DNA of 64,000 bases from assembly GCF_000949865.1 (NCBI RefSeq), contig NZ_JWJH01000011.1, positions 85,990-149,989 on the forward strand, written 5' to 3'. Shown here piece by piece: positions 1 to 9,400 of this stretch. The first letter of the stretch is position 1; every line of letters starts with the position of its first letter. This DNA is from Rhizobium nepotum 39/7 (GTDB lineage Bacteria; Pseudomonadota; Alphaproteobacteria; Rhizobiales; Rhizobiaceae). Below the pieces are notes generated by a model. The model ran no database searches. It saw only the letters and a program-made list of their open reading frames with translations, and was not told the DNA's origin. The position numbers and the translations under genes were made by a program.

Positions 1-1
1 A

Positions 2-1876
2 GCCCTTGGCGACGATCTCGAAAGTGCCCTCGATTCCGCCGCTCCCGCTTATTGGGCCGGCAATGGCGATGGTGCGGGCGACCCCGCCTTGCCGCAGGGC
101 GTAAAGCCGCTGCTGGATTACGCGCAGGCGCCGGATGCTCTCCAACGAGCACTGGCCCAGATTGGCGTTGCAGCCGATACTGCGCAAGCTCTGCGCCTGA
201 TGCCATCGCTGAAAACCGGCCAGCGGCTGGTGACGCGGGAGGGTGCGTTGTTCCGCTGGGATGGCCACATCGCCAGCGCCGATGCGCCGGGAGCCGCAGC
301 CCTTCGTCTTGCGCAAAAGAACCGCCTTGCCGAAATCGAGACGGAGCTGGAAGAGGCCCGTTTTGTCCTTGAGGAGGCCGAGGAACAGCTCTCCGTCAGA
401 ACCGATGATATCAGAAGTGCCGAATTGCGGCTTTCGGAGGTGCGTGACAGAAGCCGGCTGGTGACACGTCATCTTGCCGAAGCGCGCGAGGCTCTGACAT
501 CAGCCGAACGCGCCTCGGGCGATCTCCTGCGCCGCCGCGATATCGTCTCCGAAGCGCTGAACCAGATCGGCGCGCAGATCGACGAGATCGTCGGTCAGGA
601 GGAAAACGCCCGCATCGAAATGGAAAATGCACCTGATCTTTCCGCGCTCGATCTCCGCCTGCGTGAAAGCCAGCTCGAAGTCGCCACCGATCGTGGCCTC
701 TTGGCGGAAGCACGCGCCCGCCACGAGGGGGTGAGCCGCGAAGCGGAAAGCCGCCAGCGCAGGCTGCAAGCGATTGCGCAGGAGCGCTCCACTTGGGCAT
801 CGCGGGCGGCCAGTGCCGCCGATCATATCGCTACCCTGCGCGAACGCGAGGAAGAGGCGCGTGAGGAAATCGCCGAGCTGGACATAGCGCCGGAGGAATT
901 CGACGAGAAACGCCGTAACCTGCTCACCGAGCTTCAGAAAACCGAAGAAGCCCGCCGTCAGTCCGCCGACCGGCTGGCAGAGGCGGAAAACCTGCAACGC
1001 ACCGCCGACCGGGTGGCCGTGACGGCGCTTTCGGAGTTGGCCGAAGCCCGCGAAAAGCGCGGACGCGCCGAGGAACGTCTGGTTTCCGCCCGCGAAAAGC
1101 GGCAGGAAACCGAACATCGCATCCGCGAAACGCTGAATACCGAGCCGCATATGGCGCTGCGCCTGACCGGCCTTGGCCCCGACCAGCCGAAACCCGATAT
1201 TCGCGATGTCGAGCGCGATCTCGACCGGTTGAAGATCGAGCGCGAGAGGCTTGGCGCCGTTAATCTGCGCGCGGAAGAAGAACAGGCGGAGCTTTCCGCC
1301 AAGCTCGCGGCCCTCATCAAGGAGCGCGACGATATCATCGACGCCGTGCGCAAGCTGCGCGCCGGCATCCAGAGCCTCAACCGCGAGGGACGCGAACGGC
1401 TCATCGCCGCCTTCGATGTGGTCAATTCGCAGTTCCAGCGGCTTTTCACCCATCTGTTCGGCGGCGGTACGGCGGAATTGCAGCTGATCGAATCCGACGA
1501 TCCGCTGGAAGCCGGGTTGGAAATTCTCGCCCGTCCGCCGGGCAAGAAGCCGCAGACCATGACGCTGCTTTCGGGCGGCGAGCAGGCGCTGACCGCCATG
1601 GCGCTGATCTTTGCCGTCTTCCTCACCAACCCTGCGCCAATCTGCGTGCTGGACGAGGTGGACGCGCCGCTGGACGACCATAATGTCGAGCGTTATTGCA
1701 ACCTGATGGATGAGATGGTGACCTCCACCGAAACGCGTTTCGTCATCATCACCCACAATCCCATCACCATGGCGCGCATGAACCGCCTCTTCGGCGTCAC
1801 CATGGCCGAACAGGGCGTGTCGCAACTGGTATCGGTGGATTTGCAGACCGCCGAGCAATTGCGCGAAGCCGTCTGA
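2..1876 (+). CDS. smc: Chromosome segregation protein SMC, C-terminal part (5' end outside window)
   Basis: This is the hinge-distal half of the SMC ATPase, which forms a DNA-embracing coiled-coil dimer for chromosome condensation and segregation. The frame is open from the window edge, so the N-terminal Walker A head is missing only because the window starts inside the gene. The visible part has long Glu/Arg/Ala-rich coiled coil (about residues 85-440). The C-terminal head follows, with the ABC signature LLSGGEQALTAMAL and the Walker B stretch CVLDEVDAPLDD near residue 545. It closes with the ITHNPITMARM switch region. The gene ends at TGA and is followed by a strong terminator. Family assignment is certain. 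Confidence 0.97.
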   Translation, partial: ALGDDLESALDSAAPAYWAGNGDGAGDPALPQGVKPLLDYAQAPDALQRALAQIGVAADTAQALRLMPSLKTGQRLVTREGALFRWDGHIASADAPGAAALRLAQKNRLAEIETELEEARFVLEEAEEQLSVRTDDIRSAELRLSEVRDRSRLVTRHLAEAREALTSAERASGDLLRRRDIVSEALNQIGAQIDEIVGQEENARIEMENAPDLSALDLRLRESQLEVATDRGLLAEARARHEGVSREAESRQRRLQAIAQERSTWASRAASAADHIATLREREEEAREEIAELDIAPEEFDEKRRNLLTELQKTEEARRQSADRLAEAENLQRTADRVAVTALSELAEAREKRGRAEERLVSAREKRQETEHRIRETLNTEPHMALRLTGLGPDQPKPDIRDVERDLDRLKIERERLGAVNLRAEEEQAELSAKLAALIKERDDIIDAVRKLRAGIQSLNREGRERLIAAFDVVNSQFQRLFTHLFGGGTAELQLIESDDPLEAGLEILARPPGKKPQTMTLLSGGEQALTAMALIFAVFLTNPAPICVLDEVDAPLDDHNVERYCNLMDEMVTSTETRFVIITHNPITMARMNRLFGVTMAEQGVSQLVSVDLQTAEQLREAV

Positions 1877-1995
1877 GTTTCGCGTTCCCGACCGCCGCGA
1901 ATTTATCTCCCCGCATCACCCATTCGGGTGGACGATCATGCGCAGGATTTTGCTATGTTTTTTCTGGAATGGATAAGGGTTCTCTCCAGACCCCA

Positions 1996-2063
1996 CCATC
2001 CGGTTTCCTGTACCGGATGGAATGCCTTGCGAGGCTGCTGCCGCGGCCTCGCAAGGCTTTTTT
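1996..2063 (+). terminator. Tandem hairpins ending in a strong intrinsic terminator after smc
   Basis: A 9-bp hairpin (CCATCCGGT/ACCGGATGG, 1996-2020) is followed by a 12-bp GC-rich stem (GCCTTGCGAGGC 2024-2035 with GCCTCGCAAGGC 2046-2057) and a run of six T. This is a canonical rho-independent terminator for rightward transcription. It lies about 150 bp after the smc stop, so a short untranslated or sRNA-like transcript in between is possible. Confidence 0.85.
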
Positions 2064-2083
2064 ATTGGTCTTGTGCCTCGCGT

Positions 2084-2201
2084 CCCTCATTCCTGTGCTT
2101 GTCACAGGAATCCAGCCGACACGCGTCTGCGTGGCGAGAAAGTCCTTTCAACCCAAAGACTTGGGTTGGCTAGATTCCTGTGACAAGCACAGGAATGAGG
2201 G
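2084..2201. repeat. Palindromic intergenic repeat, copy 1
   Basis: Perfect 29-bp inverted arms (2084-2112 and 2173-2201) flank a 60-bp centre. A second, diverged copy lies at 61714-61830 with the same arms and a similar centre containing a GTCTGCG block and CAAAGACTTGG. It is a dispersed intergenic palindrome of the kind common in rhizobia. The prophage inserted about 20 bp beyond its end. Confidence 0.85.
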
Positions 2202-2217
2202 AGTGCGGATGTGGCGC

Positions 2218-2222
2218 TTTGC
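2218..2222. repeat. 5-bp target site duplication TTTGC (right-end side)
   Basis: TTTGC directly abuts the TG-starting prophage end at 2223. The same five bases abut the other end at 39385-39389. A 5-bp duplication is what Mu-family transposition produces. Confidence 0.9.
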
Positions 2223-2277
2223 TGTGGCGCGGCGCGTCCTTCTGGACAGATGGGCGTTAGCTTCCGGACACGAAAAC
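2223..2277. other. attR: Prophage right end with transposase sites R1 and R2
   Basis: The element begins TGTGGCGCG at 2223. Site R1 is CCTTCTGGACA (2238-2248). Site R2 is CTTCCGGACACGAAAAC (2261-2277), offset from R1 by 22 bp, i.e. two helical turns, as in the paired MuA sites of Mu ends. Matching sites occur at the left end and at the nested end at 3120. Confidence 0.85.
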
Positions 2278-2311
2278 ATTGATCTCCACTCTTCAGCGCC
2301 TCGCACAAGTA

Positions 2312-2902
2312 CTATCCAAGCCTGCCGATTTTCAGTTTGGTATCAGTTCCGGAAAGCGCCCAAGCGATCACCTGCAAACCGGCAATAAAGCGCTCTCGTG
2401 GGTCTTTAAGCGATTGGTCCCGGTCATGGAGATAAACCCAAACTGGCCACTCCAATAAGCTTTCGGGAGTGAGGTTAGGTTTTTCCTCTGTGGTGGGGCA
2501 ACACTTTATGTCTGCCGTGAACCGTTCAGGCAGGTGGAGCGATAACGATAAGCTTGCGATCTTTTGTGTCGAGAAAGTCGCGTTTAGCTGGTGTGCAAAT
2601 TCGTTGCGGATTTTGCGGATTATGTGAAGGTCGTGTCTAACTTCTTTTCCGTAAAGGCCAAGAAGATAGCCCATGTTAATGCAAGCTGAAAAAGTGGCTA
2701 GCGGCCCGCTACCCTGAGACACCTCGGTAAGCACTTTCGAATCTTGACGAAGGCAATTTCGAAGCGTTCGCCGCAAAATTTCGTCAACGAGCGCACCACC
2801 TACCACCGCCGCTACCCGGTCAGAGCCGCTATTGATTTCTGTGATAACGTCTATAACGTCCGGGATCCCCACCGATGACACGATCATAATTGCCCTTGCC
2901 AT
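2312..2902 (-). CDS. MltR-family (mannitol repressor-like) cargo protein
   Basis: The 196-residue product matches the MltR family pattern: DRVAAVVGGALVDEILRR, then GSGPLATFSACINMGYLLGLYGKEVRHDL and IIRKIRNEFAHQ (about residues 28-128). In Enterobacteriaceae MltR limits mannitol operon expression; the activity of phage-borne relatives is unknown. The start has GGAG 6-7 bp upstream. It is the outermost gene at the phage right end, between the true end (2223) and an internal end-like sequence (3120). Its base composition is lower in GC than the tail genes. It looks like a moron (lysogenic cargo) rather than a structural gene. Family call is good; function is inferred. Confidence 0.75.
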   Translation of the reverse strand: MARAIMIVSSVGIPDVIDVITEINSGSDRVAAVVGGALVDEILRRTLRNCLRQDSKVLTEVSQGSGPLATFSACINMGYLLGLYGKEVRHDLHIIRKIRNEFAHQLNATFSTQKIASLSLSLHLPERFTADIKCCPTTEEKPNLTPESLLEWPVWVYLHDRDQSLKDPRERFIAGLQVIAWALSGTDTKLKIGRLG

Positions 2903-3119
2903 TTCATCTCCTTCGTTGACCTCAAATCTTGTTTCGTTTTTTGTGGTAAACTCGGTGGCTTAGCAGACACATGATTAATCAATCGGGGGCGAAGGCTGGA
3001 GGCGTAAGGCGCGCCGCACTGCCAGATGACGATAGCCTTACGTTCTTTCACATCAACAGACTTCAACTGACGGCGGACTTCGTTTTCATCAGCTGAATCG
3101 CTGTACCCTGTAGCGCGAT

Positions 3120-3154
3120 TGTGGCGCGCTGCGGCCTTCTGGATACGAAAACTT
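3120..3154. other. Internal (nested) copy of the prophage right end
   Basis: TGTGGCGCG at 3120-3128 is identical to the first nine bases of the true end at 2223. After six unmatched bases comes CCTTCTGGATACGAAAAC at 3135-3152, again exactly 15 bp from the TG. The tail of this site matches R2 (ACGAAAAC). It could be a third transposase site (R3) or a former outer end; see findings. Confidence 0.75.
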
Positions 3155-3186
3155 AGAGGAGTGCGCGAATATGGCTCTTTTGATAA

Positions 3187-3966
3187 CTAGGTCAGAGAGG
3201 CCGGAATTTCCTCATATTCAGTATTTGTAATAAGCCGAATACGGTCCGGTGCATATTTATTAGCACCGTCCAAGACTCTGGCTTCCAAAGCATCGAGGCA
3301 GGCGGAAGGCGATGTCCAATCGATATCGGCCAAAATAGCGGGGCCATATTCCCACCATTTCAGTTGCATCAATCGGGCAACCACCAATGTGTCGAAACGC
3401 ATTCGGATAATTTTTGCGGGCGTACCGGCGACGATGGAATATGGCGGAACATCTTGCGAAACAACAGAGCGCGCAGCGATCACAGCTCCATCGCCGATTG
3501 TGACGCCACGGGAGATAAACACTCCATCCCCGATCCACACGTCACTACCAATGTTGATACGGCCAGCTCGCTTTTGGATGTCTGTTTTCAACTTGTTATT
3601 CGCAGCCGTCACCTGATCTTTGGTTATTCCAAACTCCGTCGAAAGCTCAGGCCATTGCTGGTCCCAATTTCCGGTCAGCAGTGAATGACTGGAGAGCATA
3701 GACGTACTGTGTTCGCTCGGCCCGGCGATCAGGCGAGGGCCAATCGAGCAAAACCGACCAATACTACCAATGTGTAATACCTGCGAGGCTGGACAGCCCA
3801 AATAGGTAAAGGCACCGATTTCCCTCGCATCAATTTGGCCTCCTCTAAACTGAATAAAGGTTTCCAAAATGATCGGATCACGTCGCCAGCCCAACCCAAA
3901 CTTCGTACTCGCGACGCCTCCCATAAAGCTAATTTTGCGCGCTTGTAAGGTTGCCGCGATATCCAT
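3187..3966 (-). CDS. Left-handed beta-helix (hexapeptide) acetyltransferase, Vat/CatB-like
   Basis: The 259-residue protein has hexapeptide repeats (SIGRFCSIGPRLIAG; INIGSDVWIGDGVFISRGVTIGDGAVIAARSV) and the family's SIVAGTPAKIIRMRF end motif. A KWWEYGP segment follows, resembling the WWDWP of CatB/Vat xenobiotic acyltransferases. Such enzymes move acetyl groups from acetyl-CoA to sugars or antibiotics. The start has GGAG about 8 bp upstream. It lies directly downstream of the tail fibre gene, where Mu-like phages carry fibre-associated or lysogenic-conversion genes. Modification of a cell-surface sugar is plausible but not shown. The substrate cannot be read from the sequence. Confidence 0.8.
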   Translation of the reverse strand: MDIAATLQARKISFMGGVASTKFGLGWRRDPIILETFIQFRGGQIDAREIGAFTYLGCPASQVLHIGSIGRFCSIGPRLIAGPSEHSTSMLSSHSLLTGNWDQQWPELSTEFGITKDQVTAANNKLKTDIQKRAGRINIGSDVWIGDGVFISRGVTIGDGAVIAARSVVSQDVPPYSIVAGTPAKIIRMRFDTLVVARLMQLKWWEYGPAILADIDWTSPSACLDALEARVLDGANKYAPDRIRLITNTEYEEIPASLT

Positions 3967-4000
3967 CTTTACTCCTTCAGGCTTTGGGCATTGGGCCGCT

Positions 4001-4030
4001 GTGGACGGCCAATGACCTAATGCCGTCCAC
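4001..4030 (-). terminator. Stem-loop between tail fibre and acetyltransferase genes
   Basis: GTGGACGGC (4001-4009) pairs with GCCGTCCAC (4022-4030), a 9-bp stem with a 12-base loop, just after the tail fibre stop. No T-run follows on the - strand, so it is a weak or processing-type element rather than a clear terminator. Confidence 0.4.
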
Positions 4031-4035
4031 TAACT

Positions 4036-6483
4036 CTATGCAGGTGTGATCGTACTGCCGTTCTGCATATCACCCCAGCTTGCGGTAGCTGAACCTCCGC
4101 GAGCGCGCATAAGAATACCGGTAGTTGAGTTCCACACGATCTTCCAGAGGAATTTGTTTTCGGTATTGATCTGGCTAGTCACACTAGCCAATTCTGTGGT
4201 GGTCGCGGTGGGAAAGAGAATACTCCCACCTGCGGGGAATGAGAGAATACCGCCGTTAGAGAGTTGAGCGAGAACCGTGTTGTTTTCGTTCGTGACGCGC
4301 CAACCTTGGTTCCGTCCGACCCTCGGTCCTGACCAGCTTGCAAATCGCTGTTCGTCACTATCGTCGTCGATGCAGATGGTGGGATTGAAAACGCCCGTTG
4401 CCGCGACGGTGTATCGACCGGGGAGAGCCACATCACGAGGCCGATGCGGCGTGGTGTCGACCGCAAACTTCCTATTGTTCTTGTAAAGAATTGGGCCTGC
4501 GCCAACAAAGGCAACATTCCTTGATCCTACGCTTCCGGGCAATTCGCTTCCATTTACTTTTACTGATTTGGATTCTCCGTAGACCATATCAAAAAATATT
4601 TCTTCGCAGTGTCCGAAGAAGTCACACACATCGTCCCATCCCATACGGCGACCACCAAAGAAATTTACCCGAGCCATTACCGCGCCAGCAATGTCGATGC
4701 ATCCAGATGGGCTGGAGAATGGCGTCTGGATGATCGATGACGTAGCTAGGTGACCACTTTGGTGGCAAAGGGAACGGATATCGCAGTTCTGAAAAATAGT
4801 GTCGGCAAAGCCCCAGTTACTACCCACCGTGGCTTCAGGGCTACGGATCGATAACCCCCAGAAGCCTTGCAGTTTCCAGCCTGTCCAACGCTGGCTTTCT
4901 GCCGAGGGCACTATCCCGTCACCAATGTCATGGGACGAGACCAACAGCGCAGCTTTTCGCCAATGTCCATAAGACACCCCGTTCTCGCCGCCTGCCCAGT
5001 CGGCGTTCCGAGACCACACGCCGACATCCCAATCGTCGGATAGTCGGCCGTCGTTGCCCATGTACCCTAATAAACCGTCAAAGTTTGCATAAACGCCGAT
5101 GTTATTAAATCTGCAGCCCTTGTCTAGAATTACCCCAGCCGAAAACGGCTGCGTATAATCGACGTTTCGGTATGTGTTGCCACGCGTACCACTATCAGCA
5201 AGATACGCTGCGCCCGCATCGGGATTAGGCACGGAGCGTGAGGTGGCACCTGCGATTGTATGCTCTTTAAGACCGCTTCCCGCCATAATGATCTTGGATG
5301 CGCTGTCGAAAATAAATCCACCGTCCGCAAGATTGAATTTTAGTGTCGGCGCGCTGTATCCGTCCCAAACAACACCTGGCTTCAATACAATTTTACGCGT
5401 TGCCACAAATGAACCAACTGTCAATTCACCCTTAACGCCTGAAGCTGCCATAGCTTCTAATGCAAGCGTGCTGTCGTTGTTACCTGACGGGTCAGGTTGC
5501 CCCGGTGCGTCAAGGATACAATATATATCACGCCCACGCTCTTGCATCGTTCGGAAGGTGCCACCGCTCCAGATAGCGGCTCCAATGCTATCATCCGCTC
5601 GATACCAAGAGCGTGAAGTTGTGCCAGCAGTCACGAAAGCCACAGACCTGCCGTTGTCATGATCGACGTAAATACCTCCTTTACCGTCACCAGCCACAAC
5701 CCCTCCATTCACGCGAACAGTATTAATGCCAGCCGGTATTTCGAGTTCAGGCATACCGACAACTGTTCCGTAGATCGGCACGTTGCCTTGGCTGACGGCA
5801 TCGGAGGCATAACCGGCCGCGATATCGCGAGCGGCTTCAGAACCCGCTTGTGCCAACTGCGCTCCATCTTCAGCCGCGATGGCTTCATCGCGGGCCGCAT
5901 AAATTAGGCTCGCGATGGCTTCATCATTCGCGAGGCGGAACGTTTCTCCGGAAATCACACCATAGACAACAGACCCGCCATCAAGGCGCAGCACGTCCTC
6001 GCCGCTGTTCGTTTTGATAGCGAGTGCTGCTGCGCCATTGAAGCTGACAGTGGCTGCCTCTCCGACATAGTCCACGGCAATAGGGAGCAAGATTAGTGCG
6101 GCGGAAGATACCGGGCTGAGCGTTGTGGCCTTGATGGCAGCAGTAGTCCCTGTTCCGACATTTGAGGCGATGAGAAAGCTGTAGGGCAATGGCAGAGACC
6201 ATTCCCAGCCAGCGCCATTCCAGCGATACATGCCATTCCTGCTGACGTCCGGATCGGCATAGACCCAAGGCGTAAACTCACCGTGGGCCGTGGCAGCGAG
6301 CGCGGCGTAGGTGGTGAACAGCTTTCCAGCATTGCCGCTGATCTGGAGCGGCCATGAGGATGCAAGTTGCAGTGCAAGGTCGCTTGTCGTCTGCACACCA
6401 GTAGAGCCGTCGCGGTTGACAATAACCTCATCCGAAACAGCGGTTTTGAGGGCGATATTGGTGGTTGATACGGGAGCGTTCAT
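4036..6483 (-). CDS. Tail fibre / tailspike protein
   Basis: The 815-residue product follows the J-like gene, the standard place for receptor-binding fibres. The N-terminal ~200 residues are Ala/Ser/Thr-rich, with a DEAIAAEDGAQLAQAGSEAARDIAAGYASDA segment typical of phage fibre shafts. The middle has Gly/Asn-rich repeats compatible with a beta-helix (LAXSGTRGNTY-like turns around 420-640). The C-terminal ~60 residues (ELASVTSQINTENKFLW onward) resemble a trimerisation or tip domain. The start has GAGGA 6-7 bp upstream and lies 7 bp from the J-like gene. Enzymatic (depolymerase) activity is possible but no catalytic motif is recognised. One CGTTAGA motif lies inside at 4254. Confidence 0.8.
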   Translation of the reverse strand: MNAPVSTTNIALKTAVSDEVIVNRDGSTGVQTTSDLALQLASSWPLQISGNAGKLFTTYAALAATAHGEFTPWVYADPDVSRNGMYRWNGAGWEWSLPLPYSFLIASNVGTGTTAAIKATTLSPVSSAALILLPIAVDYVGEAATVSFNGAAALAIKTNSGEDVLRLDGGSVVYGVISGETFRLANDEAIASLIYAARDEAIAAEDGAQLAQAGSEAARDIAAGYASDAVSQGNVPIYGTVVGMPELEIPAGINTVRVNGGVVAGDGKGGIYVDHDNGRSVAFVTAGTTSRSWYRADDSIGAAIWSGGTFRTMQERGRDIYCILDAPGQPDPSGNNDSTLALEAMAASGVKGELTVGSFVATRKIVLKPGVVWDGYSAPTLKFNLADGGFIFDSASKIIMAGSGLKEHTIAGATSRSVPNPDAGAAYLADSGTRGNTYRNVDYTQPFSAGVILDKGCRFNNIGVYANFDGLLGYMGNDGRLSDDWDVGVWSRNADWAGGENGVSYGHWRKAALLVSSHDIGDGIVPSAESQRWTGWKLQGFWGLSIRSPEATVGSNWGFADTIFQNCDIRSLCHQSGHLATSSIIQTPFSSPSGCIDIAGAVMARVNFFGGRRMGWDDVCDFFGHCEEIFFDMVYGESKSVKVNGSELPGSVGSRNVAFVGAGPILYKNNRKFAVDTTPHRPRDVALPGRYTVAATGVFNPTICIDDDSDEQRFASWSGPRVGRNQGWRVTNENNTVLAQLSNGGILSFPAGGSILFPTATTTELASVTSQINTENKFLWKIVWNSTTGILMRARGGSATASWGDMQNGSTITPA

Positions 6484-6490
6484 GATGTCC

Positions 6491-9400
6491 TCATCGAATG
6501 GTCACGGTGAACGGGCCGGAGATCGGACCGGCCACGCCGTCAGAATTTTGGGGTTCAAGCCAGAAGTAATGGACGCCCTGCGCAAGGCAGGTTGCGGTTT
6601 CGAGGTAGGCGAATACATCGTCCAGTGCGCCCGCGAAGGTGGCAGAAGCGTTGAGGTCGAAGGTGTTGTTGCCGCTGACAGCCTGCACCCGGTCGGAGAA
6701 CATGCCGTTGGCGGTACGGGCCGAGCCGTTGACCGTGGTGCCGCCCGTCAGGCGAGGCGTGATGTTTCCGGCTGTCACGGTCGAGAGCGTGAAGCCGATC
6801 CGGTAATATGCTCCTGCCGTGGCCGCGAGTGGTTGCGTGACGGCGCTGGCGGTCCCGGCCGTCTTTGTGGCTTTGCCAGAATCAATCTCCCAGCCGGTGC
6901 CAAGCGTCCATGTGCCGGCACTGTCGAAACCGCCATTGGTGAGCAGGTTCTGCCGTGTCGTATCGCCCACCGGCACGGAAAAGCTGCGCGACGGTTCCAC
7001 GGCGATCAGGCCGATAGCATCAGTGTCGCGGTTGAGAGAAGACGAGGTGGAGCGATAAAGCTGCACCCGCGTGACGGCGGTATCGTCGCTGGTGAGGAAC
7101 TGGACGACTGCGCCGCCGAGCAACGCACCAATGGCGATGTCTTCTTCCGGCAGGCCACCGGGTATTTCCGCATCCTCTGCGCCAACGACAAAGGCCGTGA
7201 CGGCTGTATACGGTCCCGGCTTTCCGGCGGCGGAAAAAGCCCGTGCCCGCATATGGACGCCAGTGCCGTTAGAATATGCCGTCAGCGAGCCGCCACCGTT
7301 TGCGGCCGGGATGATCAGCGTTGTCCAGACGGTCGTGCCGATCTGGCGATGATCGATCTCAAAGGATGCCGAGCCGACCGGGCCGGAGCCGGGTGAGATC
7401 AGATAGTCGATACGGTTCGCCACGCCGGTTCCCGTCACCCCGGATCGGATGGAGGTGAAGCGCGGCGCGGGCGGTATAAGGCCAGACTGGTCGATCTCGG
7501 TACCGGAACGCCCGGACCATGCCGGAATGTCTTCGGCATCCACCAGCTGGTCGATCACGGGAGCAGCGTCGATCAGGCGGAGATGGGACGAGAAATCCTC
7601 GCCTGCCTCGACGCCGGTGACGACAAGCGCGTAATCGACGGTGGACGCCTCCCCAAAATGTAGAAGATCACCGGCAAGCGGCATGCCGCCGTCGCCGTTG
7701 ATGATCAGCGAGGCGCGTTCGCCCGCAACGGTCTGAACCGTGCGAACGACCGAAACGCCAATGGTGTCGGCTTCCGTGAGGCCGCTGCGGAAGCGGATGG
7801 CGTAGTTCTTGCCCGCTTCCATGGTGACGGTCTCATCGATCTCTATCAGTCGGCCGGACACGCTTTTGATACGGGCTGCGATCTGGACGCGATTGATGAT
7901 GTCGCTCGACAGGTGGACGAGGTCGCCACGGGTCGCGACGCGGATCGGACCGTCCTGCGAGACCGTGTAAACGTCTGGCCGGTGCATCGCCTCGTACATG
8001 CGACGGCGCGCCTCACGATAGATTTCGTCAGGGCTGGTCTTGCCGGAAAGATCGAGCGTTTCGACCAGCAGCATATCCGCGCCCTCTTTTCCGGGCCACG
8101 GCACGATACGTTCCGCCGCCTTGTAGTCGTTGGTGGCGTCAAGGAACTGCACACGAAAACCGTCTGGCGGCTCGACATAGGAACGCGACACGCGCAGATC
8201 GTAGCTGTTGCGCGGGCTGACATGATCGACCAGCAGCTTGTCCGGCCGGTCGATAGTGACTGACCATTTGAGGCCATCATGACGCGGGCTGGCGCGGCCT
8301 GCGGCGGCGATCTCCGTTAGAAGATCGCGCAGCGTCGTGGACTTGTCCTCAATAGCACGGTCGTACTTGAGGCCCTTCAGACGGCAGAAGTCATGCCACT
8401 CTGCGAGTGCCTCCAGATCGATCGCCGAATCGGAAACGGCTTTCGGGTTGGCGGGAGACTGAAGCACATAGCGATAAAGTGCTGCCGGGTTACTGGTTTC
8501 CCGTTCGATCCATTGACCGGTCGTGTGTTCGTAATCGAGGCAAGGGCGCGAAACCAGCGCATTGAAATTGTCGAGCTGCCCGTTCAATTGATGAGTGGCT
8601 TTAACCCGCAGCGCCACCAGCGCCAGCGGATGCGGGAAGTTCAGCGGGTATTCCGGCCGGATGGTTTGCAGCGCCGCCCATGTGGTGCGCTGCTGGATTT
8701 TGGTGTCAGTCGTTTCAGGTGTCTCCATGGCGCAGCGAACCTGCCAGCGGCCACGCGTCGGAAAATCCCATGTGTGCTGACGGTAGAAGGCTTCCAGCTT
8801 GCGGGCGTTGACCTCAATTACCGTCACCTGCTGCCAGTTATCGCCGTCTATGGGCCGCTGGTCGATGCGTAAGCGCACAACATGGGCATTGGCCTTGCCC
8901 TCATCATTGTAGCGCAGGAGACCGGCAGGCCATGCGAGGATGACGCTGGCCCCGGAGGCATCGCCACCCGTGGTTCTAACGACTGGCTCTTCTTCAGCGG
9001 CGCTGCCTTCAATGATTTCACCGAGATCGTTGCGCGGGAACGGCTTGAGCAGTTCCGCACCGATGGTTTCTTCCACGACCTGGCGCGGGAAAAGGGAAAG
9101 CGGCGCTTCGCCGGGACGGCCATAACGCGGGTGCAGCTCCACCTCATCATATTCGGAAATATCGGTGTCACCGATGCGGAAACCGGACAGAGATAACGGG
9201 CCATAGCCAAAGCAGAACAGGCAGACGAGATACTGCCAGTCACCGACGATTTCAGTATAGGTGTAGGCACCGAAGGGCGGCGCATAGCGAACCGTTCCGA
9301 GAACGAGAGGGACCGCGCCATCAGGTTCCAGCCGGTTGCGCCAGCCGGTCAGGGTGTAGCGGTTTTCCGCTTCCAGCGTTTCCTGCTTGGGTGGCGGTAT

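Noticed and set aside
500..1858. Long open frame antisense to smc
   Set aside because: The + strand encodes unmistakable SMC motifs; the antisense frame has low-complexity, Arg/Gly-rich composition typical of GC-rich shadows.
2884..3066. 60-codon frame upstream of the MltR-like gene (possible Com-like regulator)
   Set aside because: Only the first residues recall Mu Com and there are no zinc-finger cysteines; not supported as a gene.
6311..7396. 361-codon open frame opposite the J-like gene
   Set aside because: No Shine-Dalgarno or recognisable domain, and it crosses the junction of two well-supported genes on the other strand.
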